From Thalassia testudinum (taxonomy: Eukaryota; Streptophyta; Magnoliopsida; Alismatales; Hydrocharitaceae): a DNA stretch of 64,000 nt. The stretch covers positions 76,434,001 through 76,498,000 of the forward strand of contig JAZHRO010000002.1 in NCBI GenBank assembly GCA_037157565.1, written 5' to 3'. The stretch's first letter is position 1; each line of letters starts with the position of its first letter. The translations under genes were made by a program, and so were the position numbers. The notes under the pieces were generated by a model. That model did no database searches and was not told the origin of the DNA. It saw nothing but the letters and a program-made list of their open reading frames with translations. Below are positions 11,534 through 22,206 of the stretch, in pieces.

Positions 11534-12612
11534 GGCGATAATCTTTGATTTTTTTTTCTTCGCATTTTCTAACTTACAAATCATTTACCTCACTTCTCTC
11601 CTTTCTTATTGTGATTGTAGGTACTCTTTTGAGACGAGCAAAAGCGGTAGATTAGAGTAAAGTGCTGTGGAAGGTTTTGTAAGTTATCCCCCACCTCCCA
11701 CAAATTAGATTTCATTTCACCACATAATAACACAAACATCAATCAACCTAGGTATTCTTATAGACTCTAAGGTTAGATTGTTTATCGTTTGATACCTACA
11801 CCCGCCCCAACCCTCACATTAAAAAAAGAAAAAAAAAATATCACAGAGGTACACAACCTCATCTGATTTTCAAACTCAACGGTAAACTGATCTTTGGAGC
11901 CGGTACACACATTCAATCACATAATTGAGTAGAAATTAGATTAGGTAATCATTTGTGTGCCTAATTAAGTGGTGCAACAGGCCAATTGTTTGAGTTGATT
12001 GGGCGGCACCACTTTAATTAAAATCAACTCATCAAGTAGCTGCCACTTAGGTTCAACTCTTAGGAAATTACCAGGCACTCCACATTCTTTTTAAGCTTCA
12101 AAGGAAAATATCTTCACCTGTGCTTTCAAAAACCTGGTGTGCCAACAAAACTTGTTTGAAAGCACCTAAACTTGAATCCTAAAAGCTACTAAGAAAGATT
12201 TGAACTCTAAAATTCACCACATCAAAAATAATCTTGCTTGAAAACTACTGGTTGTGCACACACACACAAATCAATCAATCATTAAGGGCACAACCCATAT
12301 AAAGGGCCCATCACATTCCAAAGCACATTCAAACCAAGCCCTAAATAAAATAGAGTAGACGTTGGCCTTAAGGATTTGACTCGCTCTTCAGAGCCCAGAA
12401 TGAGATTATTTTCAATTAGTCTGCTTCTATTGTTCAATCTGATGTCTAGCTAGGGGAGCAGAATCAAATGATCGTAGCTGGGGGGTACACTAGGAACCGA
12501 AGGCGCAAGCTGAAGGAAGAACCTTCTCCCCAGTCCCTCCTTCTAACTGGTTGGATTGAACAGATAGAATTAGATCAAATTGTTTCTCTATCTCAAGATG
12601 GGTTTTGGGAGT
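11534..12612 (+). other. Untranslated leader of D
   Basis: This leader is colinear with the E leader (29282-30487, reversed). No supported ORF is present. A block at about 12445-12560, ending GAAGGAAGAACCTTCTCC, is strongly conserved in E (about 29420-29531) and recognisable in F (about 14455-14555). The sequence stops matching E at about 12610, where the truncated element F begins. Confidence 0.75.
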
Positions 12613-14163
12613 CAGTGGTCCAGAGATGCGGACCAGCTGATTGTGCACCCCTACTCCAAAAAGTCTAGCTATAAGAAAGTGTGGAGTGGTGGTGGAAAAT
12701 AGAGGATAATCAGAAGGGGGATCATGATGTTGATTCAGCTGATTTATCATGTCCCACAATTCAGCAGGAAGTTGCTGAGGGAGTAGATCAACATGTATCT
12801 CAGAACCAGAATCTGAGTCATAGGGATCCTCATAATGATAATTGACATCAAAGATCATGCCCTCTCCAGGCTCTGGGTCATATGGGGGTATCCATGAAAG
12901 TAGAAGATCTATGGGGAGGTCACTAAAATCCTCGTCAGAAATTACTTCGTCCTCATCAGTACTCATCTTTGATTCATCAGAGGCTGTCTCTTCAGGCTCG
13001 AGGTCGAGCCATTGACTAGGATGGTAGGTGCGTCCCCAGCTCATTCTGCTCGAAGCTTCATCCTTATATGCATTGGGCTCCTCAGTAATTCCTACCTCAG
13101 GTAGCATATTTATTTCTTTGTTTGAGTTATCCATAGCTACTTCTAGTTTTCGGATGTTAGGATCAAGGATAGAAAGTGTCATCTTAGAATCTCTAATATC
13201 CGAATTAGGGATGTAGGTGAAAGAAGAAGAGTGCAGATTAGAAGATTTTGGCTCTAGCACAGGTTCACGTACAATGGGAAGTGGTCTAGATTGATCAGTA
13301 GTGTTGCATGTAATGTTTGCCTCAAGATCCATATCCTCAATTGGATCTACTTCCCTTATCTCGATCGGGTTATCTAACCCAAAAGGTGTCTCCCATGATT
13401 CAGGATAATCTGATTGCGGCTCAGTCCTGGAGATATCAGTCCTTTCCTCCTCAATTTCAGATGAACCCATTCGGCATACTTCCTGCTCCTGTCTCATATC
13501 CATGCTAGATTCTTTTTCCCTTAAGTGATCTTCGGGCATCTGCTCCCGAGAATCTTCTGTGTGTTCTTTTGGCGTAGTTGTTTCAGATTCTTCGAGGTCT
13601 TCAATGCTATTTTCCACTTGATATCTCAAAAGCAATAGTTCTTGAGTTTCCCGATTTTTTCCAATTCGCCTTGTTATCTCTGCTGTTTCCTGAAGGAGCT
13701 CCATCACGGCTTGTTGATGCAGAATCTGGCTTTGTCTTTGGTTCGGCTCAATGATAGCCTGAATTTCGCATAGATAGGATGCGGCCTTTTCCTTAGCGCT
13801 CGCTATAGCTCTCTGTATTCTATAATGTGGCCGCATATGCACCGGTAGCTCTTCAGGGGTTCCAGGGGGTGAATCAGGTCTACCCATGTTCCATGGGTGA
13901 GAAGCAGGAGTATGAAATCCATATCCTGGGTTATAAGATGCGATCCTTTGAGGGATCGACTGTTATGGGTCATAATATCTAGGGTTAGGATATGGGTTAA
14001 CCATTTCGGTAACTCGAGAAGGATCAGGCGAAGCGAAAAGTCATCTTCACCACCTTGGGTTCTGATCCCAAGGTTGAGCTGATTCAGTGACCTGAGCTCT
14101 CAGATAAGCTCGTGGGTCCAGCTCTTCTGGATCCTGATTAGGTCCAGATACAATGTTAGCCAT
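12613..14163 (-). pseudogene. Private ORF of element F, truncated and with early stops
   Basis: The frame is continuous from ATG 14163 (MANIVSGPNQ) to the junction near 12613, about 516 codons. Three stops near its start (TGA, TGA about 40 codons in; TAA about 70 codons in) leave an open stretch from ATG 13887. Visible features: a proline-rich start; a predicted coiled-coil of about 90 residues (AIASAKEKAASYLCEIQAII and following, rich in Leu, Gln and Glu); a long acidic Glu/Asp/Ser/Thr-rich middle; and a C-terminal block LFGVGVHNQLVRISGPL that matches LWGVGLHHNLVHICGPL in E. No Gag, protease, RT or integrase motif and no zinc knuckle are seen. About 40 codons beyond the junction are D sequence read in frame and are not part of the gene. 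Function unknown. Confidence 0.7.
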
Positions 14164-15845
14164 TGTGGCTCAGAAGATAGAAGAAATGGGGTGAGAAGAT
14201 GGTCTGGGCGAGGTGACTCACCTCCTTGGGAGTGTATCCCAAGGTCCAACGAAGTGAGGTCGAAGTGACCTCCTTCCGTGCATACACCGCCCAACCCCTG
14301 GGTTGGTGTAGCCACGCAGAACAAGGCCAAGGCCCTGTCAATCAAATGGTCCTTATAAATTAGGTGACCAGATTTTTCGTTAGGGATTTGAATTCCTGAA
14401 GATAAGTTCGTCGTACAATCGACTGAACGTGAATGCCGCCTCTCAAGCTAACCTAGCCAGTCTGGTTACGAGGGGACTAAGGGGAAGGTTCTTCCTTTGG
14501 CTTACGCCTCCGATTCCGTTGACCCCCGAGCCGCGGTCGTTTGACACTACCCCGCAGATTTAGTTACCAGGTTTGGCAAAAGAGATTAAACTCATCTAGT
14601 AGTACGACAACGAACTCGGGTTGATTTCGTGTTTTAAAATTAGTTTTTAACCCATTTTCTTCAGTGGGGTTTGTGGTGAGTGGCCCACAAGGTGACCAAG
14701 CTCACCGGCTAACTAGACTTGATTAAGTCTAGGTTAGCCAAAAGTGTGGTCTCTATTTGTGACCTAAAGGTTCAACCTAAGTTGCATGCACTTCTAGGGT
14801 TTTTTTTCTCTATTTCAGCAGACCACAAGAATAATGTTGATTCTCTGATAGTAATTGGAATCCAATTAATTTAAAATTTTGTGAGTAGATTCCTTTTTCA
14901 ATTAGTTTTTCAGAGAATATTTTATTTAGAATTTTTACTGTTTCAACCAAATTTTTAGGGAATTTTAAATATCAAGGGGTCAGATTTGGAACTCTGACCC
15001 CTGGATGGTTTTTTGCTTTGAAACAGTATCAAATGATCTTCAAAAATTCAGGAAAAATATGGAAAATAAATCCAATTAGATCATCTTTCAAACCCCACCA
15101 TTTTCGGTCAAAACAGATTCCCGGATTGCTCGAAATCGCTTTTGGAACTTTGAAAATTTTTGAATCTGGGTCTATCTGACCCTTGTGCACTTCGCAAATT
15201 TTTAAAAATTTTATACTTGAATTTTTCTCAAAGTAGCAGTGGTATTTGAAAGATGGTTTGAAAATGAAAATTTTGGCCGAATTTCAGAATTTTTCGCTAA
15301 CGGATTTTTCGGCAATCTACATTTTAGGTGAGATTTGAAATCTGGCCGAAAATCAGAAGGTGGTGGAAAAGCTTTTAAAGAGGTTTCGAATTTGAAATTC
15401 AAGCCTTCCACCAAAAATGCTTTTTTTTTCTTTTTAATCTTTTGCACTTTTTTTTTTCAAAAAGAATTTTTCAAAAGATTCAACGAAAATCTCTTTTTTT
15501 TCTTTTTTTTCTTTTTTTCGAACCTAGATTCAAAAGGAAATCCAATCTAGATTTTTTTTTCAAAATTTTTGAATTTTTTTGAATTTTTTTCTTTTCCACA
15601 AAAATAAAGAAAAATCTCTTTTTCTTTTAAAAAAAAAAAGAAATTGGAGGAAGTATATCTAGTCCTAGGGTTCAGAAAATAAACCTACTCTATGATAGAT
15701 GATGTGCACCTAATTTTTCTTTGTCGCGCGCGATGTGTGCGCGGATCCCGTTTTCGTTCCGTGCTGTCCTGCACATCAAAAACAAAGTAGAGGCAGATTT
15801 GTCAGTGATAGATTAAAAGATCTAAATCAAGAAAAATGACGTTGC
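14164..15845 (-). other. Untranslated leader of F
   Basis: No supported ORF is present. Near the ORF (about 14455-14555) it has the same type of conserved block as the D and E leaders (CAAACGACCGCGGCT, then GGAAGAACCTTCC). About 15417-15660 is a run of T- and A-homopolymers. The rest is AT-rich sequence without recognised signals. Confidence 0.6.
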
Positions 15846-15863
15846 CCCCCGGCAACGGTGCCA
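15846..15863 (-). other. Primer-binding site of F (tRNA-Asp)
   Basis: The minus strand reads TGGCACCGTTGCCGGGGG, a complement of the tRNA-Asp 3' end with two mismatches, three bases from the LTR end. Confidence 0.88.
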
Positions 15864-16627
15864 TTTTGTTGGGAGAAATCGTAGATCTCATTTTTGATAA
15901 AAGCGTCGTGGTATAGTTGCGAAATACGATCCAACAATGATATTGTTTTGTAAAAATAAGGAGACTTTGAGTCCCGGTCATTTGTCTCTGGGAGGCGTTG
16001 TTTTTGTTTTTTGAAATCGATCTTAAAGCCGCTCTACTTTATTTAAACGACATGCTGGTGCGTAATATATAGGCGGTTAAAGAACATGCACTTAAATCAC
16101 GCAAATATGATAATCATTTAGCTCAAGGTGATTTCAAACACATAAGAGATATATATATATAATGAAATTTCATTCATCGTGGGAGAGTTGTTGCACAAGG
16201 AAATCTAGAGGAAAGCTTATACATGAATGCTTAAAATTAAATCTAACTACTAGAAAATGATTACATACAAGAATCAGCAGGGGGATTTCGCATGCATCAT
16301 TGGGGGAGAAGTAAGACTATTCTACTAAGCAGTAAATGAAAGCGATAAAAATTATGAAGAGCATGATCTAGAGCTAGAAGAATAGAGTTCATTCAGGGGT
16401 GGTCCCCGATGGCCTTTGAGTGGTCGAGAGGAGAATGAGGGGCGGCCAATGGAACTTAGGCCGGCCCTTGGAGAGAGGTTGGGGAGCTGATCCAACTTCC
16501 TGGAGTGGAGATGGTGGCCTCCATGGTGGTGCTCAACTCGTGGAGGTGGAGTGGAGATGGAAGTGGCTATTCTAAGTGGAATGGATGCCAAGGAAGTGAA
16601 TGGGTGCAAATGGCCACCCAAGGGGTC

Positions 16628-16635
16628 TTTTTATA
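16628..16635 (-). promoter_or_regulatory. TATA box of LTR F
   Basis: Minus-strand TATAAAAA lies about 95 bp downstream of the U3 palindrome in the sense direction. Likely Pol II core promoter. Confidence 0.6.
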
Positions 16636-16730
16636 GACCTAAGGGAAGCTCTCTAGAGAATTATGGAATTCTCTAGAGAGGCCTATGGTGGGAGCTCATG
16701 GGAGAGTGAGAGAGAGATGGTGGAAGGTGG

Positions 16731-16761
16731 TTTTTAGATCCACCAAATGTGGATCTAAAAA
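16731..16761 (-). repeat. U3 palindrome of LTR F
   Basis: Perfect 13-bp arms TTTTTAGATCCAC / GTGGATCTAAAAA around CAAAT (plus-strand reading). It sits upstream of TATA as in the other families but is unrelated in sequence. Confidence 0.88.
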
Positions 16762-18005
16762 TTGAATGGCTCTTGGTTGCTATTTTTGGCAACCAAGGCA
16801 ACCACACATGGTAGAGAGTTCTAGAGAACTCTAGGCTAGATATTTTCATGTGGATGGTGTGTGTGGGTCGAAACTTAGGTGCCTAGGTTGATTAGGTTGG
16901 CTTCTAGTGGGTTTAGGTCAAGGTAGGTCTCAAATTAGGGTTATAAACCCTAATTCACTAAGGTAAAGTGCAATTAAACTTAATACAAGTTTAATTGGGT
17001 GTGTGGAAACTTAATTGAGAGTAAAATAACTCAATTAAGTCAGGTCTAGGTCAATTGGACTCTCAATGAGTCCAATTGGACAGTGTGTGCTGAGATCAGG
17101 GCTCAATGGGACTCAAGGAGTCCAATTGAATAGGCTGATGGAATTGACTAAGATCCAAGTCAATTAGGTTTAGTGAGGACCTAATTAGGTCCTTAGGGAG
17201 GTCTAGAGGTGATGTATTAGGGTTAGGGCACCTTAATTTAGGTTCCTATGGGGTTGGAATTGGGTTTAGGGACCTAGAGATCCAAGATCAAGGCTTAAAT
17301 CTTAAAACAGGAATTGGAGAGCAGTATCGAACGTCTAATAATATAATCAGACATCTTATGCTCAAAAATAAGAAGTCCAGACTTGTTGTCTGGACGTCCA
17401 ATCAGAGTCAGGAAGAATTTCAGGTTCGGTTTTGGGTATTCTGTAGAAATTGGACGTCTGACAAAGTGTCTGGACGTCCAATAACACTGCAGAAGTGGGT
17501 TTGAAGTATGCGGGAGTTGGCTAAGGGTCCTAGACGTCTTAAAACTTATTTGGACATCTAGAGAAGGGTTGGAACTAGGGTTTTAGGGCTTCCTAGGGTG
17601 TTGTGACCTAATCTAAGGGTGGCTAAGGCTTGGGGAAGTCTCTAGGCTATCCTAGGGCTAGGATGGACCTAAGCTCTTCACATTTTACTGCTTTATTTCT
17701 ACTTAATAGAATAGCAAACTTTTAACCTCCTTACATTATTATTCCTACATCTAAACTAGGCCTTCTGCTCCAGCTCTGCTACAACTCCTGTTATTCCTAA
17801 TCCAGCTTTAGATCCGGCTCCTGATCAGGTTATTGCCTGCAATTGACATAATGTACTTAATCAGCACATTATAACATTATTTCATGCATAGCTAAAGAAA
17901 GCAGTAAAGATGCAGACAATGCATATGTATGCGTGAATAACCCTAACTTATGCTAAGTCCTAGCTTAATCTAGGCCAATTAAGACCTATGATTGCTGCGC
18001 AATCA

Positions 18006-19213
18006 AGAACCCAGGTGAGTTTCTACTTGGGAAATTAGTGAAATTGAGGATGAGATTTGTGGTTGCTTTAGTTCAGTCGTGGGATGATTCCTAGGATGAA
18101 CCCTCTTCAGGAGAGCCAATTTTAGAACCCGCTCAGACACCTGTTGGGGGGGACAAGTGTTACGAGATTGACCAGATTGAATTAAAGCAACCAATTAGGA
18201 ATGATCTGATTTCCTCACCTGAGATCCATGAGCCAGGGTACGAGGAAACGTATGTCTCCTTGGAACAGAAAGTGACAGATGATTTTGGAACATACATTAA
18301 TACGGATCTTGATTTCTTTTATTCTGATCATGAAGATTCACGTTGCGAAGTCTCACACGAGTTTGCAGAACATGATTTCTATGAGACGATTGGGCCTGAG
18401 GAATCTAAAAGATCATTTGATAGCCCAACAACTGAGGAAACTGATTTTATTAGGGCTCATATTACGGATCTAGAATTGCATTTTCTGGAGGATTCAATTC
18501 AATGCCCTGATTGTCAGTTACATCCCATTGAGCTTATCGATGATTCTGTTTCTGAGATAATTAGATCCAAGTCAATTCTGATTCAGCCACATCTTTTAGA
18601 CTTGGAAATTTCAGATGGGGTGCAAGAGGTCTTCGAATTTGACATGCTGAATGAGGAGGATAGGAGCTGGGAAATTTTGATTTAGGAAGCAAGTTTTGGA
18701 GGAAGTACAAGATTGAGTCGAAGGGTTCCTATTAAGCTGAAACCATCAAACCAGAACCCTTATAACATTTGTTTTAAGGATGTCCAACCCAAGCACACAT
18801 TCAATGATTATCCTTTTGAGCTTGATTTCTCTATAATCCAACTTTTTGGTCTTGGGTTGCATCCTCATAAATCACAGGCCCGACCCCGCTTGCATACTGA
18901 TTTTAGGTTTTGGGTAATTTTTATCCAGAACCTGAGATATTCTTGATTATGGGGTATGGGTCTGCACCACAATTTGGTCCACATTTGTGGACCTCTGCTG
19001 ACAGGTCAGAGGTTTCTTCTGTTTATTCTGATTCTGACCTGCACTTGTGAATTCTTTATTTCTCTTCTCTATATAATGTGCCTAGCTGAAGGTACTAAAT
19101 TCAGCACGTATACAATTCTTTTTAGTTTTCATCTTGAAGCGGACCTGACATTCACACAATTCAGGTGCTTTCTATACTATTCCACTCTATTTTATGTCTT
19201 TTTAATACAATGA
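18006..19213 (+). pseudogene. Private ORF of element D, 3' two-thirds, with three nonsense codons
   Basis: Colinear and in one frame with residues of about 220 to 597 of the E ORF. It starts abruptly at the F boundary with the NPGEFLLGKL segment and ends at the same TGA inside CAATGAGG. The frame is kept throughout, but TAG 18092-18094 (E: CAG), TAG 18683-18685 (E: TGG) and TGA 18944-18946 (E: CGA) interrupt it; all three are C-to-T or G-to-A changes. The acidic middle, the KLKPSNQNPY block and GLHHNLVHICGPL are preserved. The retained frame shows that the protein was once maintained. No known domain is recognised. Confidence 0.8.
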
Positions 19214-19244
19214 GGACATTGCATTAGATAGGCATGGGGGGTGG
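19206..19244 (+). other. Upstream PPT-like module of D
   Basis: TACAATGAGGACATTGCA (19206-19223) is followed by AGGCATGGGGGGTGG (19230-19244), about 1.2 kb before the true PPT. The same pair occurs at matching places in A, B, C, E and H. A second plus-strand primer (cPPT-like) is a possible role, inferred from sequence only. Confidence 0.6.
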
Positions 19245-20440
19245 ATATTCATCTCTGAATTTATTTGTCAGCTCTATAGATTTGTTTTATTTTCTTTTAT
19301 TAAAAAAATTTTTTTTGGAATTAAGAAAGAGAACTTGGGTTTAAGAAAATTTTTAATCTTAAGAAATACTACATTATGATTTGAGTACAAAGACCCTTCA
19401 GGTCTTTGGACTTAATCAGCCTGTGTATTCACTAAAATGTGGATTTGTCTTTCGAGTCCTCGCCATCTTAATTCTATCGTAATTGGAGTAAATAAGTTTG
19501 GGTGATAAGTACATGACTTGTCAACCTGCCCTCTGATTTAAGGGAACTTTGAGTTTCTAGCATCTACACACTTTCTTTGCACTGACTCGTTGTTCGGTGA
19601 TTTTAACGGAAATTGGGTAGCTAATAAACCTTCTAGGGTGATATGGCTGGCAAGTTATCGTGGGTAACAGCCCATAGGTAGGTTGTCTAGAGCCCAGTCA
19701 CTAGATCTTTCTCTTTTTGCTGCCTTTAGGTAAATCTTAGACCAGGGAAGCCACCTACTTAAAAAAAAAAAAATCCAAAAAGAAAAGGAGAAAAGAAAAA
19801 AAGAAATAAACCACACTTCGCCGCACGAGTTTGGCTGGCAAGTTGTCAGTGGTAACAGCTCATCGACCAGTTGTCTAGAACCCAGCTCAATAAATGCACT
19901 GAAAATTCCCAAAACACTTAGGAAGAAACGGAGAAGTAGAATAAACCAGGGAGATATACACTGGATTCACCCTTGTGTTGACCTCGTAAAAAAATAAAAG
20001 GAGGGAGAAAGCTACCGGTTGTAAAGATACACCTTTAGGTAGAAATTTTTTTTTAGGTCACCTAAAGGCGTAGAAATCTGAAGTCCATTTTAACTGTCGT
20101 CAATGAGTCTATCACATTTACAATAAGATGCTTAAAACTTAGGGTTCTTATCAAATCTTGGGTGAGTTGAATGGCCGTAGAAAGCTACTATTAAACCCTA
20201 AAACTTGAAAATCCAAAAAAATTAGAAAAGCGGAAAAAGAGGAAAAGAAATTTTTCTTTGAATAAGGCGAGGGCTTGAGGCAATCTGCATTTTGGCAGAT
20301 ACTCGGGCACTGTTGTATCTTTGAAAGTTCAGATCCTAAGTAGATATTTTCTTAATGATTGAAAATAACTCATGCCCAAATAATCCAACCTAATTCTTTT
20401 ATAAATAACATATAGATTTTGCTAGGGACTAGCAAGAGAT
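19245..20440 (+). other. 3' non-coding region of D
   Basis: No supported ORF is present. It contains a hairpin AAAGACC / GGTCTTT (about 19390-19408) and two copies of a ~55-bp repeat (19645-19699 and 19833-19887; GGCTGGCAAGTT, then GGTAACAGC, then CCCAG) on either side of an A-rich tract (19761-19802). The same arrangement is found in E and H. Confidence 0.7.
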
Positions 20441-20453
20441 AGGCATGGGGGTA
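20441..20453 (+). other. Polypurine tract of D
   Basis: AGGCATGGGGGTA is immediately followed by the 3' LTR. It is identical in A, B, C and E. Confidence 0.85.
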
Positions 20454-22183
20454 TGATGTAAACATGTTTACACTACTTAAGATATCTATTTATGCATGTT
20501 CTTAAGCATAAAATTGCATTGCATGCTATAAATATTGCATAACATGCATAATCTTGTATTTAGAGTAGTTTGAATAAAATGGAGGTTAATTATCTCCTTT
20601 TATGTTCATGGATAGGGCAAACTTTTTATCAGGGCTTCGGATCGAAGATCCAACCGTACAGATGTGATCAGGGCGACAATTGGAGTTCAACAACTCCAAG
20701 ATCGCCCTAATCAGACATTTGTAGCATCAGATAGTGATCGGGGAAACTTAGAAGATCAAGGGCCAAGATGGTGCAAATCCACACTTCAAATGACAAATCT
20801 AACCACACGAATGGATTTGGATCGACGATCGCAGCCTAACGGCACAAAAATCGACTCAATCCGACAACCGTGGCACCATCTACATCATTTAGAAGATGGA
20901 CGGCTCAGATGGCACCATGTGGCACCATCTCAGCTGCCCAACCGACCAAAGCACCACCGCACCTTCTCTTCTTCAATCAGAGCGCCGCTTCTCCACCGTT
21001 GGATCTTGATCCAATGGCTGTGGATGCGTGTGCGTTAAAACATCCGTGCGACACTTTCTACCGCGCAGCACAGCGGTCGCGAGGCGTTGTGCGTTCACAG
21101 GATGCGAGTTCGACTCGTGATTTGCAGCGCACGCTCGATTAAAGGCGACCGCCCGATCGACTATGGGCGGCCCAAATCACTCGATAGCGCTCACGTGCTA
21201 TTTCACATGTGGCGAAGAAGCAGCATCGCACGTGATGGGGCGCGTAGCGCAGGCGGGTGGAGGTGCGATCTAAGGCGTTCGATCTCGCGATCGGACGGCT
21301 GAGATCGGCTGGACATGCGCATGCGTTGAACATGTGGGCAAGCGAGCGGGTGCGCATGCGCTGCCCACTACGCCCATGTTCAGACCTTTAGCGACGGTTT
21401 TATTCGTCACTAAAGGTCCCGAATTAATGTTTTTAAAGTTGTAATGACCAAATTGCCCCCACTCCTTGCAATTATCAAAGGAGACCCCCTCCACATGAAA
21501 TTCTCATCCCTTCCTTCTCTTTTCTCCCTCTCCAAAGCTCAAGAGAAGCTTGTCCCACACCAGGATGCTTCTCGCGAGATAAAGTCAATTTTTTCATCCC
21601 CCTTTTGGAAGCGGATCCCGTAATGATGACGACGTGCTGCCCCGTTCCCATTCTTCTGCTTCGTCCTCCTTTTTCCTGCTTCATCCTCCTTCGTCCAGGC
21701 GTCGTCTTGTCCGGCTCATCCTCCAAGCGGCCATCAAGGAGGATATCTCTCTCCCCATTCTTTTTACTGCTTTCTAGAATAGATTTACTGCTTTCTAGAG
21801 TAGATTTACCACTTTCTAGTGTAATCATTTTTCCGCTTTCTCGTCGTGATGTTTAGTGTAATGAACAATCCTTTCGATAATGAATTCCATGTGCATTCTA
21901 TATCTCTTTTGATTTTTGTTTGTATTATTCTCTCTCCCTTATTCTCCTTCTCTCTCTATTCTAATTATTGTAAATAGTTAGATAGTTCTAATCAATTGAA
22001 TTACTTTGTGACAAATAAAATAAACGCGTTGTTTTTAAATCAAATGTCTGCCTCCCTGTGTTCGACCCGGAATTTCCATTTTGGTATAAATTTTATTTGT
22101 TGAACACGAGTTCTTCGCTTTCATACTACGACAACAGGTTTTCCAAAACCAAACATGTTAGCGTAGCAACCCGACGTTCAACA
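20454..22183 (+). repeat. 3' LTR of element D
   Basis: The 1730-bp partner of 9805-11512 has clear divergence (point changes and small indels), so D is older than E. The tRNA-like module is kept (about 21066-21119, T-arm with two wobble pairs), as is the palindrome, but TATA is changed to TATCAAAG. Confidence 0.92.
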
Positions 22184-22188
22184 CCAAG

Positions 22189-22206
22189 CCTAACCTAGAA
22201 ACACCC
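22189..22206 (+). repeat. 18-bp direct repeat flanking D, right copy
   Basis: Identical to 9780-9797. It starts 5 bp after the end of the D 3' LTR, with CCAAG between. Confidence 0.9.

Larger units (their letters stand above)
12613..18005 (-). mobile_element. Element F: truncated non-autonomous retrotransposon inside D
   Basis: Reading the minus strand: 5' LTR 18005-15867, tRNA-Asp PBS 15863-15846, leader, then an ORF from 14163. The element ends abruptly within the 3' part of that ORF at about 12613, fused to the D leader. The 3' non-coding module, PPT and 3' LTR of F are missing, together with the part of D that encoded residues 1 to about 220 of its own ORF. A deletion across the original left boundary explains this; only a trinucleotide (GTC) is shared at the junction, so the exact base is uncertain. 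F is a different family from D and E, with a distantly related ORF. Confidence 0.8.
15867..18005 (-). repeat. 5' LTR of element F
   Basis: The 2139-bp LTR begins on the minus strand TGATTGCGCAGCAATCA (7-bp arms) and ends TTTCTCCCAACA. It holds a cluster of GACGTC-like motifs (17328-17562), a 13-bp-arm palindrome (16731-16761), TATAAAAA (16628-16635) and a short (TA)n run near 16149-16161. The right boundary is fixed because D/E-homologous ORF sequence resumes at 18006. There is no second LTR in the window for comparison. Confidence 0.85.
9805..22183 (+). mobile_element. Element D: non-autonomous LTR retrotransposon with F inserted
   Basis: LTRs lie at 9805-11512 and 20454-22183, with a perfect tRNA-Asp PBS at 11516-11533 and PPT AGGCATGGGGGTA at 20441-20453. 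The internal part is colinear with E (same family, about 4.3 kb in E) and encodes neither Gag nor Pol. It held the private ORF found open in E; here the first ~220 codons are lost and replaced by element F (about 12613-18005), and the rest has three nonsense codons. The flanks do not show a normal 5-bp TSD (GTGGT left, CCAAG right) but share an 18-bp direct repeat set slightly away from the ends. The LTRs differ from those of E mainly by loss of CpG and several indels. Confidence 0.9.

Noticed and set aside
12490..12612. C-terminal extension of the F reading frame
   Set aside because: These codons are D leader sequence read in reverse past the deletion junction; the homologous part of E is non-coding.
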